Source of the DNA: Conus ventricosus
Taxonomy: Eukaryota > Mollusca > Gastropoda > Neogastropoda > Conidae
DNA: 64,000 bases
Direction of reading: 5' to 3'
NCBI GenBank assembly: GCA_018398815.1
Contig: CM031607.1
Coordinates: 79,514,187-79,578,186, forward strand
Below the pieces are notes generated by a model. That model was not told where the DNA came from. It ran no database searches and worked only from the letters and a program-made list of their open reading frames with translations. Shown in pieces: positions 51,475-64,000 of this stretch (position 1 is its first letter; every line of letters begins with the position of its first letter). The position numbers and the translations under genes were made by a program.

Positions 51475-52848
51475 ATACTACTGTATGCGTGTGCATGCAT
51501 GCATGTCTTATCTTTATAAGAGCATAGTGTTGTTTATAAACTACTGTAACTGTGTTTTTAGAGGGAGGTCTGTCCAGTACAGACAAGGCAAATATGTTTC
51601 AGGAAAAAAAAAGGAAGAGTTTCTGAAGGGCTGGAGCTTTAATTGTTAGGGAAATTGAGTATAGAAAAAGATGAAAGTGTACTGGTTAAACAAGTCTTCG
51701 AAGGGAAAAAAATCTAATTTAGACTGTTGACTGACAGGTTTCATAGAATGTATTTGATTTAGATTTGGGGACAAGAAGGAATCGTACATTCACATCCATT
51801 TTGGAAAATAATTCATATAAGATAAGATAAGATAATGTTGCTTACATAGCCCAGCCGACCGCAAAAGGGCCACATCAGGGCTGTCACCACGTTAAAATCA
51901 ACTCACCAGTCATTTAAATAATTCATATGAAGAAAGAACAAGGTTCATAATTGAAGAATGTGCGGATGCTGTTTTATCTTCACAATTGATGAGTGTATAA
52001 CTATAAGAGTTTTGGTTATTCACACTCTAAGACTAATGCATCATTTACACTATAAAATGTACCAAGATTTGTTTTTCTTGACCAGTTTTAATTCTAAAAC
52101 ATGGCAAAGCTAGACTCACTGTAAGCACATTTTTGAAAACTTTTTTGAAGCAACGAACTTCTGTAAACCTTGCAACAAGCATTTGCTCATGTGTGTGGGC
52201 TTTTTGTTTTGTTTTGTTTTTGAATTTATAAAGTGACCCTTCATTTGTAAAACTTTGATGGATGTGTGATTAGGATTAAAAAAAAATCTTTTCTAAAGAT
52301 AAACACCTTCAAATTTGATTTGCTGCCAGTCCTGCATTTCTTTGTCAGTTGAACGCCATGGCAGTTGAGTTAAAAACAATGGCAAACAGTAATATAGCTT
52401 GATCAAAACAGTGGCATGTTTTGTATTATTTATGTCCACTGCTACTAATCATATATAAACCCACATATGCTTTTCTAAGCTGATTTTCTAGCAGTTTGAA
52501 ACAATCAGATTATGAAGTGCTTTTGAGATAAAAAGCAACTGCATAACTTTCTTATAGATTGTTTCATTGTCGAGGAGCAGCGTTAATTTAAGAGTTGCTG
52601 CCCATTTCTGTCTGAAGAAATGGTCATCGTCTGCCACTGGTAAGCTCATGACTGTCGAGTGTTCTTCCTGCTTTTGTTGTTTGCTTTTTGATAAAAAAAA
52701 TGCAAATACAGTGAATCTGTTTCTTTGCAGCTTTTTTTTTTCATGATTATTTATGTTTTTGTTGTTGTTGAAAATACGGGCACTGGTAGACATGCACTTG
52801 CAGCAATACACACACACAAACACACAGGTTCTCAAATTCACATGCACA

Positions 52849-52854
<6 letters not shown>
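51475..52854. other. Non-coding, AT-rich
   Basis: Includes GATAAGATAAGATAATG followed by CATAGCCCAGCCGACCGC (51,816-51,860), which looks like a short SINE-tail fragment. No gene seen. Confidence 0.4.
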
Positions 52855-52932
<78 letters not shown>

Positions 52933-52976
52933 AAATTAACAGGTCATATGTATCTATATACTCTCTCTCTCTCTCG

Positions 52977-53057
<81 letters not shown>

Positions 53058-53062
53058 TCACA
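52855..53062. repeat. Paired (CA)n microsatellites
   Basis: Two long uninterrupted CA tracts (52,857-52,921 and 52,979-53,051) are separated by about 57 bases containing ATATATATA and (CT)n. Confidence 0.93.
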
Positions 53063-53301
53063 CTCACACAGAGGAATGAACATATGATGGAAAAACAGGC
53101 ACACTGCCACAAACCCTCTTCTGTCCCTCTCCATTTTGTAATTGTTGGAGAATTTTCAAAAGGGGACTAGAATCAATCATCTGTCGGTCTTTTCAGCTTC
53201 ATGTTGATTTTTTCTTAACAGTGTGAAATCCTTGAGTGACTTAAAAAACAATTGTTTTCTGATTTGTGCATGTATGTGTGATATAAAGTGTCCATGTGTG
53301 G

Positions 53302-53319
53302 TTGTGTGTGTGTGTGTGT

Positions 53320-53386
<67 letters not shown>
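53302..53386. repeat. (GT)n(GA)n microsatellite
   Basis: GT units switch to an uninterrupted (GA)n at 53,339. Confidence 0.92.
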
Positions 53387-53389
<3 letters not shown>

Positions 53390-56300
53390 TGCATAGTTAG
53401 CAGCACATGCATGATTATTTTACCACATGATGTATGAATATTCAAAGGATTTACATTTCAAATAGGACTACCAGTTACCTGATCGTCAGGTTTTTTTTTC
53501 ACCTACACCATAATTATATCTGTAGTTCTCTGTGCAAAAGATGGTCAGGCCGTCTGTGTATGTGTGATATAAACAAATTCATGTGAAACTACCCTGTGAA
53601 CTTGTACAAGTTTGGGGTTGGAATGGTGATGCTGACATCGTGTGGAGTATATCGCAGGTTCTGTGAGATTGATTTTTTTTCTTTGTATCCACATGTAGTA
53701 CCAGCAGAATCCATAGATTTCCAACTTTTTTTTTTATATTGACCCTAAAATTTGTGAGAAATGACCATTAATTGAAGCCGACAGATTGTGAGTTTGATTT
53801 GTGAAGGGTTTATTTGGGACTGTAATGTTATATATTTGTGATTTGTAAGGTTGTGATGTACATCAAGAATAAAGATAAAGGTGAGGTAGAGCCGAAACCA
53901 GGGACATTGTGTTTTAGCACTTGCTCTATATTTTTGGCTTGCCTTGTTCTTAAGAAGCATTGTGGTTGTGTGTCCCAGAGTTCAGGCTGTGGATTGACAT
54001 CGTGGATGTTCCTATCTCTTTTTCAGCTGCATAATGTTTGTGCCCAGGTTTCTCTTGGTTGGTCTGTTGGAAGCGAAATTTTTTTTAAAGATTTTGGTGA
54101 TATACCAGTAGATTGATATAGCTTTCTGGTATCATGCATATTTTTTTTTTTATAAGGCTCTCATCAAGGGAGATGAAGGTTGATAGGAAATTTCATAAAA
54201 GATTCTTTCATGGTGGGCGCTAATTGCAATGTTGAAAAAAAAAACCACCCTCATGTGCACATGTTAAAGTAGTTACAACCCATTTACACAGCAAGTAGAA
54301 GGATTTTTTTTTCCCAGTTTGTCTTTTACTTTAGTTGAATACTAGATGAGTGTTGTGAAACTGCTTTTATTGCAAGTGCCTGCTGAGTTTAGGAATAGAA
54401 TAGTTCAGGGTGTCTGGGACCAGTCAGCCGACATGGAGTGGCTTCTCTGCCACTGGCAGGCCAGGGGATAAAGAGTGTGGTGAGGATCGCGAAGACAGCT
54501 AGTTTTGTTCCGACTTCTGAACTCTGTCCCTCGGATCTGTGGGTCTCTTGTTTAAGTCTCAGCATTGCTCGTGGGTTGAGGGCGGAGACGTTTAACATCT
54601 CCTCACTCGAGCAAGATCACCAACCCCCAATCCTTGTGTATGAAGAAGGGCAGACATATCAAAGATCCTAAAATACATGTTCACTTACGCTGGGTTCTAT
54701 AAATAAACCTACCCAGCCTAGTGTTTACCCTGACAATGGAGAACAATTGTGTGAAATGTTCATACATGTTAAGAATTCATTTATATAGGGGTGATACACA
54801 GCCCTTTAAGACAGAAGACAAACAGGAGTGATCAGCGTTAAGGGTTTCAGGACAGGTTTGTTACCCTGTATGATTTTAGCGTATTCCGTATACATTTATT
54901 TTGGCAAAACTTAGTAAGTGTAGTGGACGTTAGGAAAACACAACAAACAGCGAAAAGAAAATTCGACTAGAAGTTCTTCACTGTCACTGTGCTAGTACAC
55001 TGCACCTGCGGCGTTGTCCGTCTGTTCCAAGTTGCCTGCTTTTGCCAGTTAGTGATGACTGTCATCGACTCTAGCTCGCAAAGTCCTCGCCTCGTTCAAA
55101 CCAAATGCCCTCAAAACATTTAAAAAATCATGAGCAGCAGCTGGACTGCAGGCCTTGGAAAACCTTGTCCAATTAATCAACTAGTCAAAATCAACCCGTC
55201 GGTCAACCATCTAACCAGCCAGTCCACCAACCAACCATCCAGGGAAGAAACAAGGCTTTCAGAGGGGACACACTAAAAGGCAAGAGAGTGGGCTCCCCTA
55301 CCCAAGTACGCCAGAGAGGCATTCAGAAACTATCATCAGGAGAATGCACACTCACTGTAGTTATTGCAAGGTTGACTATCATGTTGCCTATTCTTGCTGA
55401 GTCAGTTGTCCATCATTGCTTTAGACGACTTGATTAACCTTTCCGCGATGCGCCGTGCGTGATTACAGCAACTCCGTCGACATGTTCACGACGAGCTGTT
55501 CCATGGTGACGGCAACGCTGGTGCACTCCCTGGACATGTTGTGCCTCCTCAATGGCACAACTATAAAAAAAGATCCCCTGTTCTCCTCATCTACGGTCTA
55601 AGGGATGCAGCTGCCCTGGATATTTAGAACAGGGTTCTAGCCACTGGAAGGGCAAGTTTTCATGCACTAGCGATGACCTTTGTGACCCCTGAGTAGTCCG
55701 AACAAAGAGACCCGTCTGGCACCGGGAATTTCTGCAAAAGGCACGTGTGGAATTTCCTGCCTCACCAACATGTTTAGCCAGAAGAAGAATGACATGGGAT
55801 GTTAGAACTGGTTCAGCATAGTGGTTCAGAGGATGAGGGGGGGTAAAGGTGTACAAGTTTTTTCAAAAAGAATCGGAGCTTGATTTGTTTGTTCTGTGTA
55901 TTTAATAGTTTTATTCGTTGTATCATCAGAAGCCAAAACATGGAAAGTGTGTACCGTGTGCAATGATTTAATTTCCTTTTTAGAATTTTATTTTATTTTA
56001 TTTAATTTCACTTGGATTACACATATTGAATAACCTCAGACTTTCTCTGCATCTATTCAAAGTGAGAGCGAAATTTTATGCCCTTTGTCGTCCTCATTTG
56101 CTGTTTGTCATACTAACCAAACAAACATAAACAAGATTGTGTTCTCCTACGTTTTACTTATGTTGTTTCCGTAACTGTAGTGTTGCTATTTTACCCAAAT
56201 GTATTTAAGTCTATGCTCATTGCGAAGCTCGTGTTTTACCGTTTCCGTTGATATATAATTGCTTTTTAGGTTAATGTTAGGGGACGTAAAATAAAATTAA

Positions 56301-57540
56301 AAAAGTGCAAAAATCGCACATCTGCAACGGTTGTACGCACGTACGGTGCATGCATCTGCAGGAAAGTGACATTGCTCTGCCGCGCCCATCGTGAAAGTAT
56401 TAAATTACACGACAACACCAACAGTAGCATCAACAGCTACAACAAAAGAGAGTACTCTCATTTTCATGGAAAGTACACCTTCTCCATTGCTAGGGTACAC
56501 GAGTTTGTGCATGGTATCATGCAACTCAAGGACAGTTCACTTATGCAATAATTATTCCAGTCTTTATAATTATGGTGGATGTTCACGTTTAGGTTAATGC
56601 ATTTGCTTAAAACATCATGCTTTGATTCCATTAGGTTCACGAGAGTGGCACCAGAAGCTGAGAAAACCATTAGCTGATTTAGTGGTAAACCCTACTGATG
56701 GCCTGATCTCAGATATACATGGCGGGTTTGGAATAAATGCATGTGTCATTGTACCACAGCTGATAACTATTGTGGAAAAACTACTGTTGGCATTGCTATG
56801 AATATGCATTTTGAAGTTTTGATACTCTTGATTTGTGCGAAACTGAATTCATTGTACCTGTAGGCAGCGCAAAGCTATTAGTGGTAGACTGTATTACTGG
56901 TGCTGTTGAGAATTCTGGTTATGAATAGATTTGTGTAGCCAAACGCAGTGTTAAAAAAAAGGGGCACAGGCATATAACTGACGTTAACCAGGTTATGAAT
57001 GGGAATGTATCCACGTTCAACCATGAACGTTCTTGATTTTGTTTTTTTTTTTGTTTTCTTTTAGAAATATGTGACACTGAGACATGGGTGTATTTTCTGA
57101 ATTATAGCTGTAACACATGTGATTTTCCCCTTGCAATATTAATACCAAAGGGTCAGGTTTTCAAGTACACCCACTCATGCAAGGGACATGCTGATTTTTT
57201 TGCATAGTTTTGTTTATTTTAACCCAAGACTACTCCAAAGACCCTTTTCAGGGCTAAGAAGTAGAGACATCCACTGACTGAAAGGAAAACAAAAAAAGAG
57301 AAAAAAATGGAAGAGAATAGAAGCTTACAAAATATAGCCGTTTTTTGCAAGGAAGAAATAGCCAACTTTGAACTTTGAAACAGTATTTAAATGACAGCGC
57401 CTTTAATGAAATCATTCTGCACCCAGTTGTTACAGGGGATTCTCCCCTAGTAAAAAGGAGAGAGAGAGAAATTAAGATAATATAAATATTTACTCCCTTT
57501 GAGGAGGTCTGTGTAAATGCCGTTTGTGGCCCCACTCTAC
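53387..57540. other. Non-coding; no gene recognised
   Basis: Ordinary AT-rich sequence with an AATAAA at 53,868-53,873 that could end the afadin transcript. A GC-richer segment at 54,420-54,620 and one at 55,000-55,860 have no recognisable coding content. Confidence 0.4.
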
Positions 57541-60500
57541 CGCAACCCCCCCCCCCAAAAAAAAAAAAAAAAAAAAAAAAAAGAAAAAATCACGAGATCA
57601 TACAGTATAGCTTAGCCGCAGAGATTGCGAGCAAAGATCTGCAGACTGATTCTAAATTTGAACTATCTTTCTAAGAAAAGAATACAACTTGCAAATATAG
57701 CTTGCGGGTTTTGACTGAGACATACTCCTAGGCCTGTTGAACGGATTTTTGAATAGGCTGTAAACTAGATGTCTTAACAATCTTTTTTTTTTTTTTTTTT
57801 TTTTATTTAGCTTGTTTATTTTCAAAACATTGAATTTGAATGTTCAGCTTTACCAAATGAAAATGTTCTCCATGAGTCAAGAACGCAGGTTAAGATTAAC
57901 CAACCACAAACTAATTTCCATCCCAGCAGAATTTGTCAACAAGTCATGATTTGATTGCTGTTACAGGAGAGTGTTCATACTTTTAAACTCTCCTTGCGCA
58001 ACCCCCCAAAATTTCCCCCCAATTTTGATTTTTTAAAAAATTTTTTATCTATGTGTATTTAGGATCATCAAGATTCACAAACCATGCTGATCCTAGGTCA
58101 TAATTCAAAAGATTGGGTATTAAGAATTGAGACAAGGATTTGCAAAATCACTACGAGGCGAATTGCGTTTTGATCTAAAAGTTTTTTGAAAGCAGCCTGA
58201 AAGATAGCTATACCCCTGTTGTTGTCATGTCTTGGTTATGAATTACATTTTCCAACAAAAGTGCTAAAAGATGGCAAAGTTTTGTTTTTTTTAATAGTGG
58301 TTTGTCACAAAATTTTGAACTGAGTGGAAATTTCACTTTTAAGTTCAAGTTCTGTTCAGCTTTCAAAGTGCATTATCTAGAGTTTATCTCGTAGGCTAAT
58401 GAAACTGAGAAAATGGCAGTTGATGGCAATGCTCAAAAAGCTGTTTGTTTTGGACCATTAGCTGTTCTTTTTGATACTGCACCTAAGATGGAATTCTGAC
58501 TATTTCACTGACTGTTTACCACACTTCATGTGAACAACACCCTTTATGATTGCCTGTCAGTGCCATGTTTGTGTGTTGGTTGGTCGACATTGTTTTGGGT
58601 TTAAATGTCTTTGACCACTGTCAACGAAATGTGTTGCTTTTATCTTCAGCCCGAGCTGGTTAAGTTTTGCCAAGCTGAATGTGGCCCAGATGGCGGTTAA
58701 ATGGGAAAGAGGGTTTTCAGTGTGTTTCTTAATGTGCTTGTAAATGAAGAAAAGGGTGAGAACTCCGATGACAACTCAAGAAACGCCAAGTCCTCATAGG
58801 AATGCTGGGCTTCACAATGTTGTATCCTCACTGTCTGGAAATTCTGTGCTCGTGATTTCTGCTTTCTTGCACTCTGCTGTGCCTAGATTATAAATTTTAG
58901 CAAACTTCACGTGGCTGGTTGTCCACCTGGTGGGTCCATTTCCTGTTTTTTTCGAAAAGACTGAACGCTTTTCTTTTGTTTTAACGGTAACAGATTTTGG
59001 TATTGCAGAAATAAAATGCCAGATGTTTTTCTGTGATCAGAGAATAGGCATGAAAATATGACCCCTGTCAATGCGGACACTAGCTGTCCATTCTTCAGTA
59101 TCCATTTGCACGCATGACTTTTTCAAAATATTTCTTTTTATTTTTTGTTGTTGCCTCTCAGTGATACGATAATTATCAATTCTGTTTTAAACTGGGATGA
59201 AAAATTCAGTGGGAAAGCCTAGTCTTAATTACCATAAGATGTAAACAGACAAGCTAGTATGTTAAAACTTGTTGTAAATTTCGTTTGTGTGTATTGCTCC
59301 CCTTTTTTTTTCCAGGGCAGGCAACTTAATTCTTTTGAGGAAGGCTGTTCTGCAGTGTTGGACGAAATGAAGAACTGTCCAGTGGCAGTTCCTTTTCTAT
59401 TTGCTTTTCAACCTTCTACATTCTTGCCATGAAGATGTGTATATTTTTTCATACTAAGTCACTGAATGTAATCTGTTTGGTTATTATCATAATTTATTAG
59501 TACATTTCCATGGACTCCTTCCCTCCTTGAGTTCCACAGATGGTGAGAATTGTGTGGTTTTAGGTCAAATGTTCGTGAGAGTTTGTGCAAAACGTTTCTG
59601 GTGCATAGGGCTGCTTCTTGTGCATTTTACCATCTGCTTTTTAAAAAAATTCTTTTTTGCTATATGAAAAAACAAAAACAAAAAACTACCGTTCATCATA
59701 AATTGTACGTGTAAGACATAATTGTTTGAATGCTTGTTTGATTGAAAGATGGCATAAGTAAAATTCTTTTTGAATCGAAAGAATGCATTGGAAATACGAC
59801 CAGATTCACTTGTGGGCATATGAAGGAAGTTGAGGAAGGTAATAATATGAAAACTTTCCACACCGAATGTAAAATAACCCTGAAGTGTTATTCCTAATAA
59901 TGTTGCCTTTTGCACATATTTGCCTTTACAATATGGCTGTTGCCAGATCAATGGTATTTGCTCATAGCCCCTTGTTGTAGTGGTTCTGCCACATTTGTTG
60001 TGTAGGAGATGTACCAGAAAGGAGAACGAAGAGTTATGGTGATTTTTTTTTTTAATATTTCAGACATATTTTTAAAGCTTGTTTGGCCTGTACATGTTCA
60101 AGCAATATGTATGTAAATATGCGGGTTTTTTTTTTGTGTAAGGAATAACTGGTCGATCAGTCACTTCATCTGGCACAACAGAGAAATAAAGAATGATTCA
60201 AAACACGGCTTAACTCAACTGAGTTGATGTCAGACAGGAGTAGTTGCCTTCTGAAATGTCATAATTTGCCCCCCCCCCCCCCTCCCCCCCCCCCAAAAAT
60301 CAACTAAAAATTAATCCGTTTACACATAATGACGTTTAAAAGACTTCTTACTCTTTTTTTGTGTGTGCAATCAATCAAGTAGGCTGTATTTACGATGGAT
60401 CACAGAAAGTACCTAGAAAGTATACTCAGTGTAACAACACCTGTAGCTGAAACACGCGGGATGTTCCACAAGCCTGAAGGCATGCTTAGCCTTTCAGCTG

Positions 60501-62152
60501 AATTACGTAAGACCTGGTCATGAGAGTAATGATGACATTGATTACGACAGCATTTTGTCTAGAGTGGATGCCGCAAAGTAGAGGCACATGGTTCTGGGCA
60601 TCCATGGGGTAGGCAATAGAGTCTTGATCAAACACAAGTCAAAGGGACAGAACTGTTACAGAATTGAGAGTGGCTACCCTTACATTCATTGGCAGAATGA
60701 CTCTTCCTCCCCCCCCCCGTCCCCGTCCCCCCCCCCTTCTCTCCCCACCCCCCCCCCCCCCCCCCCCAAGAAAAACAACAACAACAACAACAAAACAAAC
60801 AAACAAGCAATAAAGTTCAGGAAAATGTGTCTGACACCGCTCAATTGAGTTAATGAAGGCACCAAGGCAGGTGTATGACTTGTTTTGTGCACTGTGTTAT
60901 GAAATTGATCGTTCTTTGCTGTGCTGAATGCCACTTTCCTGGAGTGACTGCCACCATTTTGATAGCTGACATTTCACTTCACGTTTAGATTTGAAATGAA
61001 AAAAACCCATGTGCTTGTATTTAAACAGATTTTGGTGATACCTAAGGTTGTGCTTTTTCTTTTATTTATTGATCTTGGAAATTTGTATCGGCCATTGCCT
61101 GGAATATCATTGATTTTTCCTTTCACTGCCTGTGACCCCTCACCTTGCTGTCGGTGTCAGCGCCAGCCATTTTATTTGATGAACTGCAACTCTGTTGCAT
61201 ACTTTTTTTTTTAAGTTGATGAATTTCAGTGCTTTCCAAAGTAAAATGACAGCAATGGTTACAAGGGGAAGCCTGTGAGTATGACATAGAGTGTTTGGAG
61301 GCTTTTCTACTGAAGAGATTGTTATTAGGAGTCATATATAGTGCAGGAAGGAGTTTTTCATACTTTGTCTAAATGCGAATTGAAAAGTGCATTGTATTCA
61401 AACAATTATATACGATCCTAATGCATGCATGCGCATATCAGAATCTGAATGCATATGCGTGCGTATACTCATACAAAAATATCAGTAATATCCAGTTGCA
61501 AGAGTTCTACACTGCAATATAAACATGTGTGGTTACTTAACACATTAAAAACTCACTTAACACATATACTTGGAAATGTGGATGTTTAGAGAAGAAAAGG
61601 AGAGCGAAAAAGAAATGGTGATGGGATAGGGGGCCAAGGAAATGCGGGAGAAGTGGAGTTGAAGGGGGAGGGGGGGGGGGAGGAGGGGGTTTAAGAGGTG
61701 GTAAAGGATGGGGGGAGGAAAAGGGTGGGGGGAATACTAGAGAGTTTGCCCTTGCTTCACCCTTCTTGCTCATGCTGCTGACCGAGTTGATGCGTTCATG
61801 CAGACTGTGGGTGAAAGGGTTAATTTGAGCGTGATGGCTTTGGATTGAGCATCATGTGGAAAGGGGCACATTCAGAGCAGCAGATATGTTTCCAAGGCTA
61901 ATTGTTGGCAGTTATGTGTTAATTTGTGGCCGCCACTGTGATTGATTGATGAACTTGAAGGGAAAAACAGGTTAATTCCCTTGCTGGATCAAGATAAAGT
62001 TGAAGGAACCAGAGTGAATATTTTAAATTTAGTTATACATGACTGACAGCCATTTGTAGTTTTATAATCGGATCACTTCAACAGAGTGTGCTAGAAAAAA
62101 CGTGATTGTGATGCTACTCTGACATGTTTACTGTTTCTGTCTGTTCTCCTAG
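57541..62152. other. Non-coding; homopolymers, no gene recognised
   Basis: Poly(A) at 57,557-57,582, poly(T) at 57,783-57,804, C runs at 60,269-60,293 and 60,748-60,768, and a G-rich tract at 61,660-61,735. AATAAA at 60,184-60,189 is another possible cleavage signal. AT-rich throughout. Confidence 0.4.
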
Positions 62153-62446
62153 GTAGTGATGATTACAGTGAAACAAGAGTGTGAGGACTAGAGAAAAGTT
62201 GCTCGGCATAATTCAGGGTATTATCATCTTTTGTTCAGATCACTAACTACCATACATGAAGAAAATAATCCTGTCTGGGCCATTCTTTTTCTAGAGTGTG
62301 GTGGCCTTATTGTATTGAAATATATTTTATCCTGAATAGCCTTTATAATATAATACTACTGTATTGAAGCTACAAGAACACATGACAGCATCATTGATGT
62401 AAGCATATCATTTTTGGAACTTTTCATTTAAAATTATGAAAATAAA
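62153..62446 (+). other. Possible alternative terminal exon of afadin
   Basis: A pyrimidine-rich acceptor (CTGTCTGTTCTCCTAG, ending at 62,152) precedes a short frame that, entered in phase 1, reads SDDYSETRV then TGA (62,155-62,184). An AATAAA follows at 62,441-62,446, giving a 294-base exon-like unit. The donor-like GTAAGAGT inside the last afadin exon (49,413) also leaves in phase 1, and the joined codon is GGT (Gly). Spliced, afadin would end in ETRV, a class I PDZ ligand. This is inference; a 9-codon frame can arise by chance. Confidence 0.25.
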
Positions 62447-62524
62447 GTGACTTGCGCTGGCTGTTCAGCGAAATTTTGTCATAAAGTGTGCCAGTATGGT
62501 TTGTTCTGTAAGAATGTTTGTGCA

Positions 62525-62566
62525 TATCTCTGTCTGTCTGTCTGTCTCCCTCTCTCTGTCTGTCTG

Positions 62567-62603
<37 letters not shown>

Positions 62604-62745
62604 CCCTCTCTTTTCTCTCTCTCTCCCTCTCTTTTCTCTCTCTCTGCCTGCCTGTCTCTGTCTATCTCTGTCTCTCTCTCTCTGGTCCTCAGTAAACTGT
62701 CCGTCTGTCTGTCTGTCTCTCTGTCTCTGTCTGTCTGTCTCTCTT
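62525..62745. repeat. (CTGT)n / (CT)n repeat
   Basis: CTGT and CT units in several blocks. No coding potential. Confidence 0.92.
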
Positions 62746-62907
62746 AGTAGTCCAGTACCTGCAGTTTAGACGGTTTGGACAACAAGATTTTGAAAACAGC
62801 AGCACCTGTTATTTCTGATTGTATAACATACAGCTATAATCTTTGCATTGATAAATGTTGCTCTCCTCAAGCTTTCAAAGAAGGTAAAGCGCTGTCTGTC
62901 TATAAAT

Positions 62908-62962
62908 ACTACTAATACTCCTACTGCTACTACTACTACTGCTACTACTACTACTACTATTA
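62908..62962. repeat. (CTA)n trinucleotide repeat
   Basis: ACTACT/GCTACT units lie immediately beside the 3' end of the reverse-strand SINE; probably its simple-repeat tail. Confidence 0.85.
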
Positions 62963-62964
62963 CT

Positions 62965-63465
62965 ATATGATAATAACAGAGCATTTATAAAGCGCCTTGC
63001 CAAAGGTTCTAGGCGCTGACAATCCACACTCATGTGTATGCAACAGGCTGCCTGCCTGGGTAGTGCCGACTGAAGAGCTGCCTGCCGGCGCTTCATTCAG
63101 TTATTTCCCGTCATCCAATCAGTATTGTTCACTCACTTTCCTTACTTTCTTCGTTCTTTTCAATTTCTTACGCAGGATGCACGCTATGTGTAACGTGTCA
63201 TCCATACCAACGGCCAAACTGGCCTTCTCTTCCAAAGTTGACGATGGGATTTTACATATGTGCAAGATGTTATAGGTGCGTTCACACACGGAACCTCGGT
63301 TTATAGTCTCATTCGATGGTCTATTTTGGGAAATGGAGTCAGAACCAATGTTAGCTCCGAGAGAAAAATCCCCCAGTAACAAAACGGCCCTGCGGAGATT
63401 CGAGCCCGCAACCCAGAATCACCAAGATCACGAGCTCTACCACTGAGCTGTTCCGGCCCCCGTGA
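62965..63465 (-). mobile_element. tRNA-derived SINE (family 3), about 500 bp
   Basis: Reading the reverse strand from 63,465, GGCCGGAACAGCTCAGTGGT then AGAGC forms an A-box, and GCGGGCTCGAATCTCCGC (about 63,393-63,410) a B-box in tRNA spacing. A long body follows, and near the 3' end there is GCGCCTAGAACCTTTGGC then AAGGCGC, a short inverted repeat. A trinucleotide tail completes it. Length and a structured 3' domain distinguish it from families 1 and 2. The acceptor stem does not pair, so it is not a working tRNA gene. Confidence 0.72.
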
Positions 63466-63529
63466 ACCAGCCTCCCCTTCCAATTACAGATCTATAATGA
63501 TATTAAATTGTCAAGGCATTTTAAACACC

Positions 63530-64000
63530 TTCAGTATCGTTTGGTTAAGCATGGCATGATTATTACATCCCACTCAAAATGGATTCATAGATAATCATTC
63601 TTGCCTAACAGGTTGTCTAAATGTACACCAATTATTCACTGGTTCATTCTTCGTAGATTTTGCAACAGCATCAGACACTATTGACGGCAGTTTTCTCTCG
63701 AGGAAGCTAGCACTGTATAGTTTAAGCTCAGACTGTAAATATTACACAACTTTTCTTAACAATAGAAAGCAAGTAGTTTTTCAAGATACTGCATTTTCGT
63801 CCCACATGACTGTTAAATATGGAGTTTTCCTGGGATCTGTTCTGAGTCCTGTCTTATTTTCAATCTAGGTAAATAATCTACCTCTTCTCTGGTCATTTTG
63901 TGAACTATTTGCTGATGATACCACCTCACACTAAAGATGAGAATCCGAATGAAGTCTGTACTCTTCTCCAAAATGACACTGATCGTCAGCTGGAGCATAT
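63530..64000 (+). mobile_element. Non-LTR reverse transcriptase remnant (runs off the end)
   Basis: Broken frames read QNGFIDNHSCLTGCL (about 63,576-63,620), FFVDFATASDTIDG (the F-V-D-F-x-x-A-F-D-T-I block, first catalytic Asp; about 63,647-63,690), LNNRKQVVFQD (about 63,757-63,790), FLGSVLSPVLFSI, then a stop, VNNLP (about 63,826-63,882), and ELFADDTTS (the ADD catalytic box, about 63,904-63,930). This is a CR1/Jockey-type palm domain, degraded. The family differs in sequence from the 50,200 remnant. Confidence 0.8.

Noticed and set aside
63393..63465. A tRNA gene on the reverse strand
   Set aside because: A- and B-boxes are present but the acceptor and anticodon stems do not pair properly, and the sequence continues into a SINE body.

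Overview
The window is nuclear DNA of an animal. It carries one spliced gene, afadin (AFDN; the Drosophila orthologue is canoe), on the + strand. Eighteen exons (one of them a candidate) plus a final coding exon run from 6,644 to a stop codon at 49,555. The first visible exon already lies inside the second Ras-association (RA2) domain, so the promoter, start codon, RA1 and the N-terminal half of RA2 are upstream of the window. In order, the visible exons encode: RA2 C-terminal half, FHA domain (damaged), linker, DIL (dilute/cargo-binding-like) domain, a PDZ domain split over four exons, and a long proline-rich tail with a helical segment and a C-terminal RERQ/RDKMKYF-type block. Afadin links nectins and other junction proteins to F-actin at adherens junctions.

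The organism is probably a mollusc, perhaps a gastropod. This is an inference from large introns packed with (CA/GT)n, tRNA-derived SINEs, several non-LTR retrotransposon families, a TTAGGG-type telomeric repeat, and an afadin sequence that is clearly related to but divergent from vertebrate afadin.

Layout. 1-1.2 kb: RNase H end of a non-LTR retrotransposon, then an interstitial telomeric tract flanked by inverted repeats. 1.2-6.6 kb: microsatellites and a 53-bp minisatellite. 6.6-8.7 kb: two RA2-region exons separated by a second, reverse-strand RNase H element. 8.7-21.8 kb: a very large intron region with a dead L1-like element, a SINE, 43-bp and 28-bp minisatellites, a hAT-like fragment ending in a 63-base G tract, and about 5 kb of homopolymer-rich, poor-looking sequence that contains the damaged FHA exons. 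25.6-33.8 kb: linker and DIL exons. 35.8-40.7 kb: PDZ exons, with a 403-bp tandem duplication and a triplicated splice acceptor between them. 42.4-49.6 kb: tail exons, with a piggyBac-type element in the intron before the last exon. 49.6-64 kb: no further confident gene. It holds 3' UTR or intergenic sequence, a CR1/Jockey-type reverse transcriptase remnant, microsatellites, a tRNA-derived SINE, a possible alternative terminal exon for afadin at 62,153, and another reverse transcriptase remnant running off the end.

Several afadin exons carry one-base frame breaks that cluster strongly (FHA exon, the 30,982 exon and the 45,200 exon) while neighbouring exons are perfectly open. I read this mainly as uncorrected sequence error in an otherwise functional gene, but locus decay cannot be excluded from the window alone.
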